This document shows positions 1-5,582 of a stretch of DNA of 5,582 bases, in pieces. This DNA is from Clostridiales bacterium. GTDB lineage: Bacteria > Bacillota > Clostridia > Oscillospirales > Oscillospiraceae. Under the pieces are notes generated by a model. That model did no database searches and had not been told where the DNA came from. It worked only from the letters and a program-made list of their open reading frames with translations. Both the position numbers and the translations under genes were made by a program. Within the stretch, counting starts at the first letter, position 1; each line of letters opens with the position of its first letter. The DNA is taken from assembly GCA_019421525.1 (NCBI GenBank), contig JAHZFC010000018.1, forward strand, positions 1 to 5,582, given 5' to 3'.

Positions 1-36
1 GGTATCCACGTTGTCACCATATTTGTAAACTTTCAT
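1..36 (-). CDS. leuD: LeuD-type dehydratase small subunit, N-terminal fragment (cut by window edge)
   Basis: Only the first 12 codons lie in the window: MKVYKYGDNVDT. The KYGDNVDT block is the characteristic opening of the 3-isopropylmalate dehydratase small subunit (swivelling aconitase domain 4), which pairs with LeuC to form the active site. A GGAGG ribosome binding site at 46-50 (minus strand) sits 9 nt before the ATG. The gene starts 15 bp after the stop of the large-subunit gene, so the two are surely co-transcribed and probably made in equal amounts. The substrate-specificity loop of the small subunit, a little further downstream, is outside the window. Whether the pair acts on isopropylmalate or a related acid therefore cannot be settled from this fragment. 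Identity as a LeuD-family small subunit is confident; the exact substrate is not. Confidence 0.85.
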   Translation of the reverse strand, partial: MKVYKYGDNVDT

Positions 37-51
37 CACTTTACACCTCCG

Positions 52-1311
52 TCAGATGGTAGCAGGGTCAGTGACCACGCCGGTGACGGCAGAGGCCGCC
101 GCCACAGCGGGACTTGCCAGGATGATCATAGAGCTGGTGGGACCCATGCGGCCCACAAAGTTCCGGTTGGTGGTGGAGATGGCCCACTCGTTGTCGCTGA
201 GCACCCCCATGTGCCCGCCCAGGCAGGGCCCGCAGGTGGGGGTGGATACGGCGGCGCCGGCGTTGATGAAGTCGGCGACAAGCCCCTCCGCCATGGCGTC
301 CAGGTAGATCTGCTGTGTGGCGGGGATGACGATGCAGCGCACTCCGTCGGCCACCTTCCGGCCCCGGAGGATAGCGGCGGCCTCCCTCAGATCCTTCAGC
401 CGGCCGTTGGTGCAAGAGCCGATGACCACCTGCTGGATGCTCTTCCCCGCCGCCTCGTCCACCGTCTGGGTGTTGGAGGGGAGATGGGGCAGGGCCACGG
501 TGGGCCGGAGCTGGGACAGGTCGATGGTGATCTCCTGGGCGTACACCGCGTCCGGGTCCGCCTCAAATGCCTGCCATGGGCGGCTGACCCGGCCCTCCAG
601 ATAGGCGATCGTCTTGTCGTCCACGGGGAAGATGCCGTTTTTGGCCCCCGCTTCGATGGCCATGTTGCAGATAGTGAAGCGGTCGTCCATCTCCAGGCTG
701 GCCACGCCCTCCCCGCAGAACTCCAGGGACTGGTAGAGCGCGCCGTCCACCCCGATCATCCCGATCAGGTGGAGGATCAGGTCCTTGCCGCTGACATAGG
801 GCTGGAACCTACCTGTCAGTTCGACCCTGATCGCCTGGGGCACCTTGAACCAGGCGGTCCCGGTGGCCATGCCGGCAGCCATGTCGGTGGAGCCTACGCC
901 GGTGGAGAAAGCGCCCAGGGCACCGTAAGTACAGGTGTGGGAGTCCGCCCCGATGATGACCTCCCCCGGGGCGGCCAGCCCCTTTTCCGGGATGAGGGCG
1001 TGCTCCACCCCCATCTGGCCAACGTCGTAGAAGTGGGTGATCTCATACTTCTTGGCAAATTCCCGGCATTTGGCACACAGCTGGGCGGACTTGATGTCCT
1101 TGCATGGGGTGGAGTGGTCCAGCACGATGGCGATCTTGTCCCGGTCGAATACCGAGGTGAGCCCCGCCTTTTCAAACTCCGTGATGGCCACGGGGGTGGT
1201 GATATCGTTGCCCAGCACCAGGTCCAGTTTTCCCTCGATGAGCTGTCCGGGCTCCACGTGCTCCAGCCCGGCGGACCGGGACAGGATCTTCTGGGTCATG
1301 GTCATAGCCAT
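52..1311 (-). CDS. leuC: 3-isopropylmalate dehydratase large subunit family (LeuC / homoaconitase type)
   Basis: This is a 419-residue aconitase-superfamily large subunit, the usual length for the short two-subunit LeuC/HACN type. These cytoplasmic [4Fe-4S] enzymes isomerise 2- and 3-isopropylmalate in leucine synthesis; relatives act on homocitrate, methylmalate or dimethylmaleate. Visible motifs include [13 protein letters not shown] (about 121-133) and GSTDMA (140-145). The three cluster cysteines are C300 (in GSCTNGR) and C360/C363 (in TCGPC), and NRNFVGRMG lies at 382-390. The open frame continues upstream to 1770, but the ATG at 1311 is chosen because AAGGAGG lies 8 nt before it (1320-1326) and the protein then begins in the family's usual way (MTMTQKIL). 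The longer version would run antisense through the next gene. leuD follows at once. No leuA or leuB is visible, and the short leader has no room for a T-box. The strip after NRNFVGRMG (residues 391-401) looks divergent: MII stands where I expect a residue trio like EVY before LASP. A specialised dehydratase is therefore possible. Confidence 0.9.
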   Translation of the reverse strand: MAMTMTQKILSRSAGLEHVEPGQLIEGKLDLVLGNDITTPVAITEFEKAGLTSVFDRDKIAIVLDHSTPCKDIKSAQLCAKCREFAKKYEITHFYDVGQMGVEHALIPEKGLAAPGEVIIGADSHTCTYGALGAFSTGVGSTDMAAGMATGTAWFKVPQAIRVELTGRFQPYVSGKDLILHLIGMIGVDGALYQSLEFCGEGVASLEMDDRFTICNMAIEAGAKNGIFPVDDKTIAYLEGRVSRPWQAFEADPDAVYAQEITIDLSQLRPTVALPHLPSNTQTVDEAAGKSIQQVVIGSCTNGRLKDLREAAAILRGRKVADGVRCIVIPATQQIYLDAMAEGLVADFINAGAAVSTPTCGPCLGGHMGVLSDNEWAISTTNRNFVGRMGPTSSMIILASPAVAAASAVTGVVTDPATI

Positions 1312-1319
1312 AGATCGTT

Positions 1320-1326
1320 CCTCCTT
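1320..1326 (-). promoter_or_regulatory. Ribosome binding site fixing the leuC start
   Basis: On the minus strand this reads AAGGAGG, a near-perfect anti-16S match, 8 nt upstream of the ATG at 1311. It decides the start against the much longer open frame reaching 1770. Two more in-frame ATGs (codons 3 and 5) follow but are worse placed. Confidence 0.85.
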
Positions 1327-1345
1327 GCGTTCCATTTGTGATATC

Positions 1346-1374
1346 AGTATGACAGAACCTCTGGACAAAGAATG
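1346..1374 (-). promoter_or_regulatory. Candidate leftward promoter for leuCD (extended -10, poor -35)
   Basis: The minus strand has CATACT at 1351-1346 preceded by TG and one base (TGTCATACT), an extended -10 arrangement. The hexamer 17 bp further upstream (CATTCT, 1374-1369) is a poor -35, as expected of an activator-dependent promoter. Transcription would start near 1339, leaving about 28 nt before the leuC ATG. Other weak -10-like hexamers exist in this AT-rich stretch (for example TATCAT at 1386-1381, also without a good -35), so the choice is tentative. Confidence 0.3.
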
Positions 1375-1390
1375 TAACACATGATACAAT
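1362..1390 (+). promoter_or_regulatory. Sigma-70-type promoter for the flavoprotein-regulator pair
   Basis: TGGACA (1362-1367) and TACAAT (1385-1390) are each one base from consensus and are separated by exactly 17 bp. The predicted start is near 1397, giving a 44-nt leader before the ATG at 1441. The right arm of the dyad at 1373-1388 runs into the -10 box, so a protein bound there would be expected to block this promoter. Confidence 0.65.
1373..1388. promoter_or_regulatory. Imperfect 16-bp dyad with CRP-like 5-6-5 spacing, candidate operator
   Basis: TGTAACACATGATACA reads as TGTAA-N6-ATACA. The ideal symmetrical form would be TGTAA-N6-TTACA, so one arm has one mismatch. Equivalently, TGTAACA and TGATACA are 7-bp arms matching at 6 positions around a 2-bp centre. 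The spacing is that of CRP-family sites (TGTGA-N6-TCACA in E. coli), with A replacing G at the fourth base of the arm. It lies between divergent genes and close to a Crp/Fnr-type regulator gene. That it is the operator of that regulator is inference; a dyad of this quality can also arise by chance in AT-rich DNA. Confidence 0.4.
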
Positions 1391-1440
1391 AAGAGCGATT
1401 TCTCATATTTTATCAGAAATTGAAGGAAAGGAGCATTTTT

Positions 1441-1860
1441 ATGGCAGCCTGGGGAAAAGAGGCGGAAGCGGTCATGGCGGAACGGTTCGGGACCGATACC
1501 GTTATCCCGCTGGCAACGGTGGAGGACGGGATACCCTATGTCCGTTCTGTCAATGCGTTGTATGTCGATGGGGCGTTTTATTTTGTGACGGACGCACGCT
1601 CCAACAAAGTACGCCACATCCAGAAAGAGCCCACGGTCGCCATTGCCGGCGAGTGGTTCACTGCCCATGGGAAGGCGGTCGACCTTGGTCCCTGGGGAGA
1701 CGAGGCGAACCGGCAGATCGCGCAGACGCTGAGAAACGGCTTTGCCGACTGGATCGATAACGGACATCACGATCTGTCGGATGTCAATACCCGCATCCTG
1801 CGCATCGACCTGACAGACGCAGTCCTATACTCTCACGGTACCCGCTATGAACGGTCCTAG
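1441..1860 (+). CDS. Pyridoxamine 5'-phosphate oxidase-family (split-barrel FMN-binding) protein
   Basis: A 139-residue protein with the small FMN-binding split beta-barrel fold typical of general-stress-protein-26-like and Nim-like flavoproteins. The pattern seen is strand [20 protein letters not shown] (about 31-50), then [17 protein letters not shown] (about 54-70), where a basic Lys/Arg-rich turn follows the strand that usually holds FMN phosphate. A further strand ([10 protein letters not shown], about 74-83) and a C-terminal strand ([13 protein letters not shown], 118-130) complete the barrel. There is no signal peptide or membrane segment. The ATG at 1441 is chosen over an in-frame TTG at 1420 because AAGGAG (1428-1433) sits 7 nt before the ATG and would lie inside a TTG-started gene. 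Such proteins reduce small substrates or bind flavin, heme or F420; the substrate is not evident. It is too short and lacks the extra motifs of true PdxH. A regulator gene follows after 45 bp, probably in the same transcript. Confidence 0.8.
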   Translation: MAAWGKEAEAVMAERFGTDTVIPLATVEDGIPYVRSVNALYVDGAFYFVTDARSNKVRHIQKEPTVAIAGEWFTAHGKAVDLGPWGDEANRQIAQTLRNGFADWIDNGHHDLSDVNTRILRIDLTDAVLYSHGTRYERS

Positions 1861-1891
1861 AGCTCCTTTTTTTCCCGCCCTGCTCTCTGAT

Positions 1892-1897
1892 GGGAGG
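1892..1897 (+). promoter_or_regulatory. Ribosome binding site of the Crp/Fnr gene, in the loop of a small inverted repeat
   Basis: GGGAGG lies 8 nt before the ATG at 1906 and fixes that start. It is flanked by CTGAT (1887-1891) and ATCAG (1899-1903), so the site would sit in a 7-nt loop on a 5-bp stem. GCTC (1882-1885) and GAGC (1908-1911) could add an outer pairing that includes the G of the start codon. The stem is short, and a regulatory role is unproven. Confidence 0.6.
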
Positions 1898-1905
1898 TAT
1901 CAGCT

Positions 1906-2514
1906 ATGAGCTGGGACGTTCTGGCCGAGGGGCGGCATCCCCGCCGCTACCGGCCTGGCCAGCTCATCTACTTACAGGGGACCCAGCCCGACCATTTTTA
2001 TTATCTTCTTTCCGGTACAGCCCGCAGTTTCATCAGTACCCAGTCTGGGGAGGAGCGAGTGCTGACCGTCCACCAGCCCGGTGACCTGATGGGCGAGGCG
2101 TCATTTTTCGACCAGTGCCCACGAGTCACCTCCGCAATGGCAGTCACAGAGTGTTTGGCAGTGTCGGTGGATCAACAACAGCTGAACGATATCTTCAGCC
2201 GCCACCCGGAGCTGGCCTTGCCCATGCTCCAATATCTGGCCAGGACCGTGCGGATGCTGTCCGGCCATGTGGACAGCGCCACCCTCCCCGCCCGGCAGCG
2301 GGTGGCCCGCTATCTTCTGTCCCTCCCTCCTTCCGGAGACGGCTCTCCCCTGTGCTGCACCCATGAGGAGATCGGGCAGGCAATAGGCGTCACCCGGGTC
2401 ACGGTGAGCCGGGTGCTGGGAGGATTGGCCCGCCAGGGGGCCCTCCAGCTGGGCTACCGCCAGATGACCCTTCTGGACCGGGCTCTGTTGGAACAGATCG
2501 CAGCAGAAAAATAG
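1906..2514 (+). CDS. Crp/Fnr-family transcriptional regulator
   Basis: A 202-residue cytoplasmic DNA-binding regulator. Residues about 10-95 form a cyclic-nucleotide-binding-type beta-roll (RPGQLIYLQG, LLSGTARSF, PGDLMGEASFFDQCPRVTSA). Residues about 99-123 are the dimerisation helix, and 130-200 a Crp-type winged helix-turn-helix. The helix-turn-helix THEEIGQAIGVTRVTVSRVL (152-171) aligns without gaps to E. coli CRP [20 protein letters not shown]. CRP Arg180 and Arg185 correspond to R164 and R169, but Glu181 is V165. In the ligand pocket the GE of the phosphate-binding cassette is kept (G63-E64), yet the CRP Arg82-Ser83 pair reads V74-T75, with Arg one residue earlier, so cAMP is not a safe guess. 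There is no N-terminal cysteine cluster as in Fnr. Cysteines C71, C83, C150 and C151 are scattered. The signal is unknown: an oxidised thiol, heme or organic ligand are options. It follows the flavoprotein gene by 45 bp with no convincing terminator between. Confidence 0.92.
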   Translation: MSWDVLAEGRHPRRYRPGQLIYLQGTQPDHFYYLLSGTARSFISTQSGEERVLTVHQPGDLMGEASFFDQCPRVTSAMAVTECLAVSVDQQQLNDIFSRHPELALPMLQYLARTVRMLSGHVDSATLPARQRVARYLLSLPPSGDGSPLCCTHEEIGQAIGVTRVTVSRVLGGLARQGALQLGYRQMTLLDRALLEQIAAEK

Positions 2515-2523
2515 TTTACGAAA

Positions 2524-2563
2524 AAATTCCTCTGCCATTTCCATAGGAATGGCAGAGGAATTT
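2524..2563. terminator. Bidirectional intrinsic terminator between convergent operons
   Basis: AAATTCCTCTGCCATT (2524-2539) and AATGGCAGAGGAATTT (2548-2563) are perfect reverse complements, giving a 16-bp stem. With one bulged T, two more C-G pairs close it down to a 3-nt ATA loop. For leftward transcripts the stem runs into six T's (minus strand of 2526-2521), a good terminator for the oxidoreductase operon, which ends at 2589. For rightward transcripts the tail is TTTCTATATTTG, less uniform but U-rich, so it also serves the Crp/Fnr gene ending at 2514. Confidence 0.9.
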
Positions 2564-2588
2564 CTATATTTGCGCCTATGGCTCCAGA

Positions 2589-4535
2589 TCAGATCCGCAT
2601 GGCCGCGTGATAGGCCTCCTGGTTGGCGTCCATGTAATTGCGGCCCTTGCCCACACAGTCGCCCACCATGTAGACATCGGTACCGTACTTTGCCATCAGG
2701 GCCAGCCCCAGCTTGCCATTGGGAGCCACGCCCAGGGCGTTGACATATGCGTCACCGGCGAAAAGAACATCATTGCCTTCCCCGTCTACCGCTTCCACAC
2801 CAGCATCCGTAAAGGCTTTGATCTTCATATTCCCGATCAGCTTGACACCGCCCTTTTCCAGCTGGTCGAACAGGTCCGCCTTATTGAAGATGGGCATGGT
2901 GGCGCAGAAGTCATCGGCGGGAATCATATCGATCACTGTGACCTTCTTGCCCTCCTGGGCCAGAGCCAGGGCACACTCCACGCCGGACAGGCCGGCGCCG
3001 CACACCACCACGGTGTCGCCCACGTCCACAGTCTTGCCGTCCACATCCCGGACCGCCTTGACCTTGGGGTGGTCGATGCCGGGGATGGGAGGCTTGAGGT
3101 AGGTGGACCCAGTGGCCACGATGACAGCGTCTGGGTTTTCCCGGGCTACCAAGTCCTCGGTCACCTCGGTGTTCAGGCAGATCTTTGCACCACAGGCCAG
3201 AGTAGTCTTGATATCCCAGTCCAGATAGCCCCGCATATATCCCTTGAAGGGCAGCTGGGTGGCGTCGTTGAGCAGTCCGCCCAGCTTGTCCTGCTTTTCA
3301 TAGAGGGTCACCTCGTGGCCGCGGGCCACCAGGGTCTGGGCGGCCATCATGCCGCCCGGACCTCCGCCGATGACCATGACCTTTTTCTTCACCAGCGCGG
3401 GCTCGATGGGCTCGGTCTCGCCCAGACGGGGGTTGATGGCGCAGCGCATGGAAGTGCCGTAGGTGTTGGCGTTTCCGCACAGGTCACAGCGGGTGCAGGG
3501 CCGCACCTGGTCCGACTGCCCGGCCAGGGACTTCTTCACCAGGTCACCGTCTGCCATGTGACTCTTTGCCATGGCCACGATGTCCGCCTTGCCAGAGGCG
3601 ATGATCTCCTCCGCCTCCTCCAGGGTGGTGATGTTGCCCACCACACATACAGGGATGTGCAAACGCTTTTTCGCCTCGGCGGCAAAGGCAACATTGAGCT
3701 GGCGGCCCTTGAAATAAGTGGGGATGGTATAGGTACCGGCGATGGTGAAGATATTGCCCCGAGACACATGCATGATGTCCACATACTCCTGGGCCGCCTC
3801 CATAAAGTCCAGGGACTCGGGCAGCTCCAGGCCGCCGGGGGTGTCCTCGGTGGCGGACACCCGCAGCTCGATGACCATGTTTGGCCCCACCGCCTCCCGG
3901 ACGGCTTTGAGCACCTCGAGAGGATAACGGCGGCGGTTCTCCGGCGTACCGCCATACTCGTCGGTGCGCACGTTGGAGTCGGGAGACAGCCACTGGGCCA
4001 GGAAGTTATTGTGGGCGCAGTGGAGCATGATCATCCGGAAGCCCGCCTTCTGGCAGCGCACCGCACAGTCCACATAGCGGTCCCGCATATAATCCATATC
4101 GGCGCGGTCCATGGTGCGCAGATTATCCAGCTCCGGGGAGACCGGCCGCTCTGCGGACACCACCGCCGTGGGGCTCCCGTCGGCATTGGGGCGGTTGCCC
4201 CGGCCGGCGTAGGCCAGCTCCACCGACAGCTCTGCGCCGTTGTTCCGGGCCGCCTCCACCAGGGCGTGCATGCCATGGATGCAGTCGTCGGAGTTGACAT
4301 TCATCTCGCACAGCCAGGCGGAGTTGTCGTCGTGGGTCACGGGGGTATCCCCCACGGTGATATAGGCAACGCCGGTGTTGGCCTGCCATTTCATGAAGTC
4401 CAGCATCTCCTGGGTCATCTGCCCGTCCGGTGAGCACTTGAGCACCACCGTAGGGGCATACTGCAAACGGTTCTTCAACGTCAAGCCGCGGACCGTCAGC
4501 GGCTGGAACACATGAGGATAACGATTTTCCTTCAT
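2589..4535 (-). CDS. NADH:flavin oxidoreductase / 2-enoate (2,4-dienoyl-CoA) reductase family enzyme
   Basis: A complete 648-residue three-cofactor enzyme with the layout of 2,4-dienoyl-CoA reductase, trimethylamine dehydrogenase, 2-enoate reductase and BaiCD/BaiH. Residues about 8-340 are the FMN-binding old-yellow-enzyme TIM barrel, including [20 protein letters not shown] (184-203). A [4Fe-4S] site follows: C347-x2-C350-x2-C353-x11-C365. The first Rossmann motif is GGGPGG (390-395), for FAD. The second is GAGLSG (513-518), for the nicotinamide nucleotide; D536 at the end of its second strand favours NADH. A C-terminal FAD motif, VYMVGDC (621-627), closes the fold. Such enzymes pass electrons NADH-FAD-4Fe4S-FMN to reduce activated C=C bonds, or demethylate amines. 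Active-site oddity: the barrel motif usually read as HxAHGYL is HCAHNNFL (172-179), so the Tyr proton donor is N177. VELAYAGR (105-112) has Glu and Tyr where many relatives have QLxHxGR; trimethylamine dehydrogenase has a similar VELWYGG. It is the last gene of the operon, 26 bp after an SDR, with an AAGGTG-type ribosome site. The substrate is unknown. Confidence 0.9.
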   Translation of the reverse strand: MKENRYPHVFQPLTVRGLTLKNRLQYAPTVVLKCSPDGQMTQEMLDFMKWQANTGVAYITVGDTPVTHDDNSAWLCEMNVNSDDCIHGMHALVEAARNNGAELSVELAYAGRGNRPNADGSPTAVVSAERPVSPELDNLRTMDRADMDYMRDRYVDCAVRCQKAGFRMIMLHCAHNNFLAQWLSPDSNVRTDEYGGTPENRRRYPLEVLKAVREAVGPNMVIELRVSATEDTPGGLELPESLDFMEAAQEYVDIMHVSRGNIFTIAGTYTIPTYFKGRQLNVAFAAEAKKRLHIPVCVVGNITTLEEAEEIIASGKADIVAMAKSHMADGDLVKKSLAGQSDQVRPCTRCDLCGNANTYGTSMRCAINPRLGETEPIEPALVKKKVMVIGGGPGGMMAAQTLVARGHEVTLYEKQDKLGGLLNDATQLPFKGYMRGYLDWDIKTTLACGAKICLNTEVTEDLVARENPDAVIVATGSTYLKPPIPGIDHPKVKAVRDVDGKTVDVGDTVVVCGAGLSGVECALALAQEGKKVTVIDMIPADDFCATMPIFNKADLFDQLEKGGVKLIGNMKIKAFTDAGVEAVDGEGNDVLFAGDAYVNALGVAPNGKLGLALMAKYGTDVYMVGDCVGKGRNYMDANQEAYHAAMRI

Positions 4536-4561
4536 ATCGTGGTCACCTTCTTCTTTTATGA

Positions 4562-5341
4562 TCAGCCGCCGATGGTGGCTCCGCCGTCAGCGATGAGGGC
4601 TGCGCCGGTGATAAAGGCCGCCGCGTCGGTGGACAGATACAGCATCAGCGATGCGATCTCCACTGGCTCCGCCATGCGGCCCACTGGGATCTTCTTCAGG
4701 AACTGTGCCTCCAGCTCCGGATCGGCTGAGATCTCCTGATTGATCCCGGTACGGGTCAGGCCGGGGCATACCGCGTTGACGGTGATGCCGTAGGAGGCCC
4801 ACTCATGTGCCATGGTCTTGACCAGGGTGCACAGACCGCCCTTGGCTGCCCCATAGGGGCCGTGGAAGCCGCCGCCCTCATAGGCGGCGATGGAGGCAGT
4901 AAAGATCATCCGCCCGCCCTGGCCCTGGCTGATCATCCGCTGAGCCGCCTGCTTGGCGCACAGGAACGCGCCCTTCAGATCCACGGACACCACCTGGTCG
5001 AAGGCTTCCTCAGACTGCTCCAGGATGGGCTTCACATCTCCGCCCACACCGGCATTGGAGATCAGGATATCAAGTCCGCCGAAGGCCTCGTCCACCTGGG
5101 CGAACATGTCCGCCACGCTCTGGGCATCCGCCACGTTGCCCTGGACGGCCACAGCCTGTCCGCCGGCAGACAGGATCTCATCGGTCACTGACTTTGCCCG
5201 CTCCATCTGGATGTCACATACTGCCACCTGAGCCCCATAGTGGGCCAGGCACAGAGCGGCTGCGCGGCCGATGCCGCTGCCCGCTCCGGTGACCAGCGCC
5301 CGGCGGCCGGTCAGATCATAAGTAGGGAATTTCATCTCCAT
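4562..5341 (-). CDS. Short-chain dehydrogenase/reductase (classical SDR)
   Basis: A complete 259-residue classical SDR, probably an NAD(H)-linked alcohol/ketone oxidoreductase in the cytoplasm. Visible motifs are the nucleotide-binding TGAGSGIG (18-25) and D43 ending the second strand, which favours NAD over NADP. NAG (96-98), S150, and YGAAK with Y163 and K167 follow; the S-to-Y spacing of 13 is standard. The C-terminal PG motif is at 193-194, and the protein ends in [14 protein letters not shown], as FabG-like SDRs do. The fourth catalytic-tetrad residue, usually Asn in a VNL context, is D121 (SVDLKG). The ATG at 5341 is preceded by GAGAGGTGA and starts 10 bp after the preceding gene's stop, indicating close translational coupling. 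A second ATG two codons later is also possible. The neighbouring ene-reductase-like enzyme suggests it handles the carbonyl or hydroxyl group of the same compound. FabG, BaiA, dihydrodaidzein-reductase and glucose-dehydrogenase-like proteins all share this look, so the substrate stays open. Confidence 0.9.
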   Translation of the reverse strand: MEMKFPTYDLTGRRALVTGAGSGIGRAAALCLAHYGAQVAVCDIQMERAKSVTDEILSAGGQAVAVQGNVADAQSVADMFAQVDEAFGGLDILISNAGVGGDVKPILEQSEEAFDQVVSVDLKGAFLCAKQAAQRMISQGQGGRMIFTASIAAYEGGGFHGPYGAAKGGLCTLVKTMAHEWASYGITVNAVCPGLTRTGINQEISADPELEAQFLKKIPVGRMAEPVEIASLMLYLSTDAAAFITGAALIADGGATIGG

Positions 5342-5351
5342 ATCTCACCTC

Positions 5352-5582
5352 TCAGGTCGCATGCATGCCGCCGTCCACAGACAGGGTCTGGCCAGTGGTG
5401 TGGCCGGACAGGTCAGAGCACAGCCAGACCGCCGCTCGGGCCACATCCTGGGCGGTGCCCAGCTTGCCCATGGGGATGACATGCTCCTTGAGCGCCTGCT
5501 CCTCGCCCGGGTCGGTGGAGAGGGTGTTGGCCATCAGGTCGGTGCCCAGAGTGGGGCCAGGGCACACCACATTGACCCGGAT
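5352..5582 (-). CDS. Second short-chain dehydrogenase/reductase, C-terminal part (cut by window edge)
   Basis: The last 76 residues of an SDR whose start lies beyond the window. The fragment opens with IRVNVVCPGPT, the conserved strand and Pro-Gly motif after the YxxxK active site. It continues through PMGKLGTAQDVARAAVWLCS and ends GHTTGQTLSVDGGMHAT, the standard SDR ending that packs at the tetramer interface. The Rossmann motif and catalytic residues are out of view, so cofactor preference cannot be judged. A GTG at 5570 could be mistaken for a start, but the frame is open to the window edge with conserved SDR residues, so this is truncation by the window and not a short gene. It lies 10 bp upstream of the complete SDR in the same operon. 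Over the shared C-terminal region the two are clearly different sequences, so this is not a recent tandem duplication. Confidence 0.88.
   Translation of the reverse strand: MRVNVVCPGPTLGTDLMANTLSTDPGEEQALKEHVIPMGKLGTAQDVARAAVWLCSDLSGHTTGQTLSVDGGMHAT

Noticed and set aside
211..1341. 376-residue open frame on the plus strand, antisense to leuC
   Set aside because: Low-complexity Gly/Asp/His composition and no domain; a mirror of leuC codon bias. It also runs into the leuC control region.
1339..1346. 8-bp palindrome TGATATCA upstream of leuC as an operator
   Set aside because: Too short, lacks spacing typical of a dimeric regulator site, and is expected by chance.
1420..1440. TTG start for the flavoprotein gene, adding seven residues
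   Set aside because: The ribosome binding site AAGGAG (1428-1433) lies inside this extension and is ideally spaced for the ATG at 1441.
1312..1770. N-terminal extension of the leuC reading frame by 153 residues
   Set aside because: It runs antisense through the flavoprotein gene and the promoter region, has no LeuC similarity, and the AAGGAGG site at 1320-1326 marks the ATG at 1311.
1861..1880. Terminator between the flavoprotein and regulator genes (run of seven T's)
   Set aside because: No GC-rich stem precedes the T run, only the short self-palindrome GAGCTC, so readthrough is more likely.
3478..3498. Unusual spacing of the 4Fe-4S cysteines (x2, x2, x11) as a novelty
   Set aside because: Trimethylamine dehydrogenase also has an x2-x2 start and a similar last gap, so this is within family variation.
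2607..4433. 608-residue open frame on the plus strand, antisense to the flavin oxidoreductase
   Set aside because: It is rich in His, Gly and Val with no recognisable domain, the typical shadow of a high-GC gene. The minus-strand protein has full cofactor motifs.

Overview
The window is a compact piece of bacterial chromosome with no RNA genes, mobile elements or CRISPR array. Strong AAGGAGG-type ribosome binding sites, high GC content, and an Fe-S/flavin enzyme set with an old-yellow-enzyme/2-enoate-reductase-type protein suggest a high-GC anaerobic Firmicute, perhaps a gut Oscillospiraceae-like clostridium. The taxon is an inference from style, not a match.

Layout. Positions 1-1311 (minus) carry an aconitase-superfamily dehydratase: a complete LeuC-type large subunit, followed 15 bp later by the first 12 codons of its LeuD-type small subunit. 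Positions 1312-1440 are a divergent promoter region. It holds a good sigma-70-type promoter facing right, a weaker extended -10 candidate facing left, and a 16-bp CRP-like dyad between them. Positions 1441-2514 (plus) hold a small split-barrel flavoprotein (pyridoxamine-phosphate-oxidase fold), then a Crp/Fnr-family regulator. A perfect 16-bp-stem hairpin at 2524-2563 sits between convergent transcripts and should terminate both. Positions 2589-5582 (minus) are an operon of three oxidoreductases. In transcription order these are an SDR cut by the window edge, a complete SDR, and a 648-residue FMN/4Fe-4S/FAD enzyme of the 2,4-dienoyl-CoA reductase/2-enoate reductase family.

How the parts may work together. 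The right-hand operon looks like a redox module: two NAD(P)-dependent alcohol/ketone dehydrogenases with an ene-reductase-like enzyme. The same enzyme types occur together in bile-acid, steroid and isoflavone transformation by gut anaerobes, but the substrate cannot be read here. The left half looks like a hydratase locus (isopropylmalate or a related hydroxyacid) divergent from a flavoprotein-regulator pair. The most interesting signal joins the regulator to the divergent promoter. Its recognition helix has Val where E. coli CRP has Glu181, the residue that reads base pair 7 of the half-site. The only CRP-architecture dyad I found nearby is TGTAA-N6-ATACA, with A instead of G at that base pair. 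The dyad centre lies at -41.5 relative to the start site implied by the leftward promoter candidate, and it overlaps the rightward promoter.
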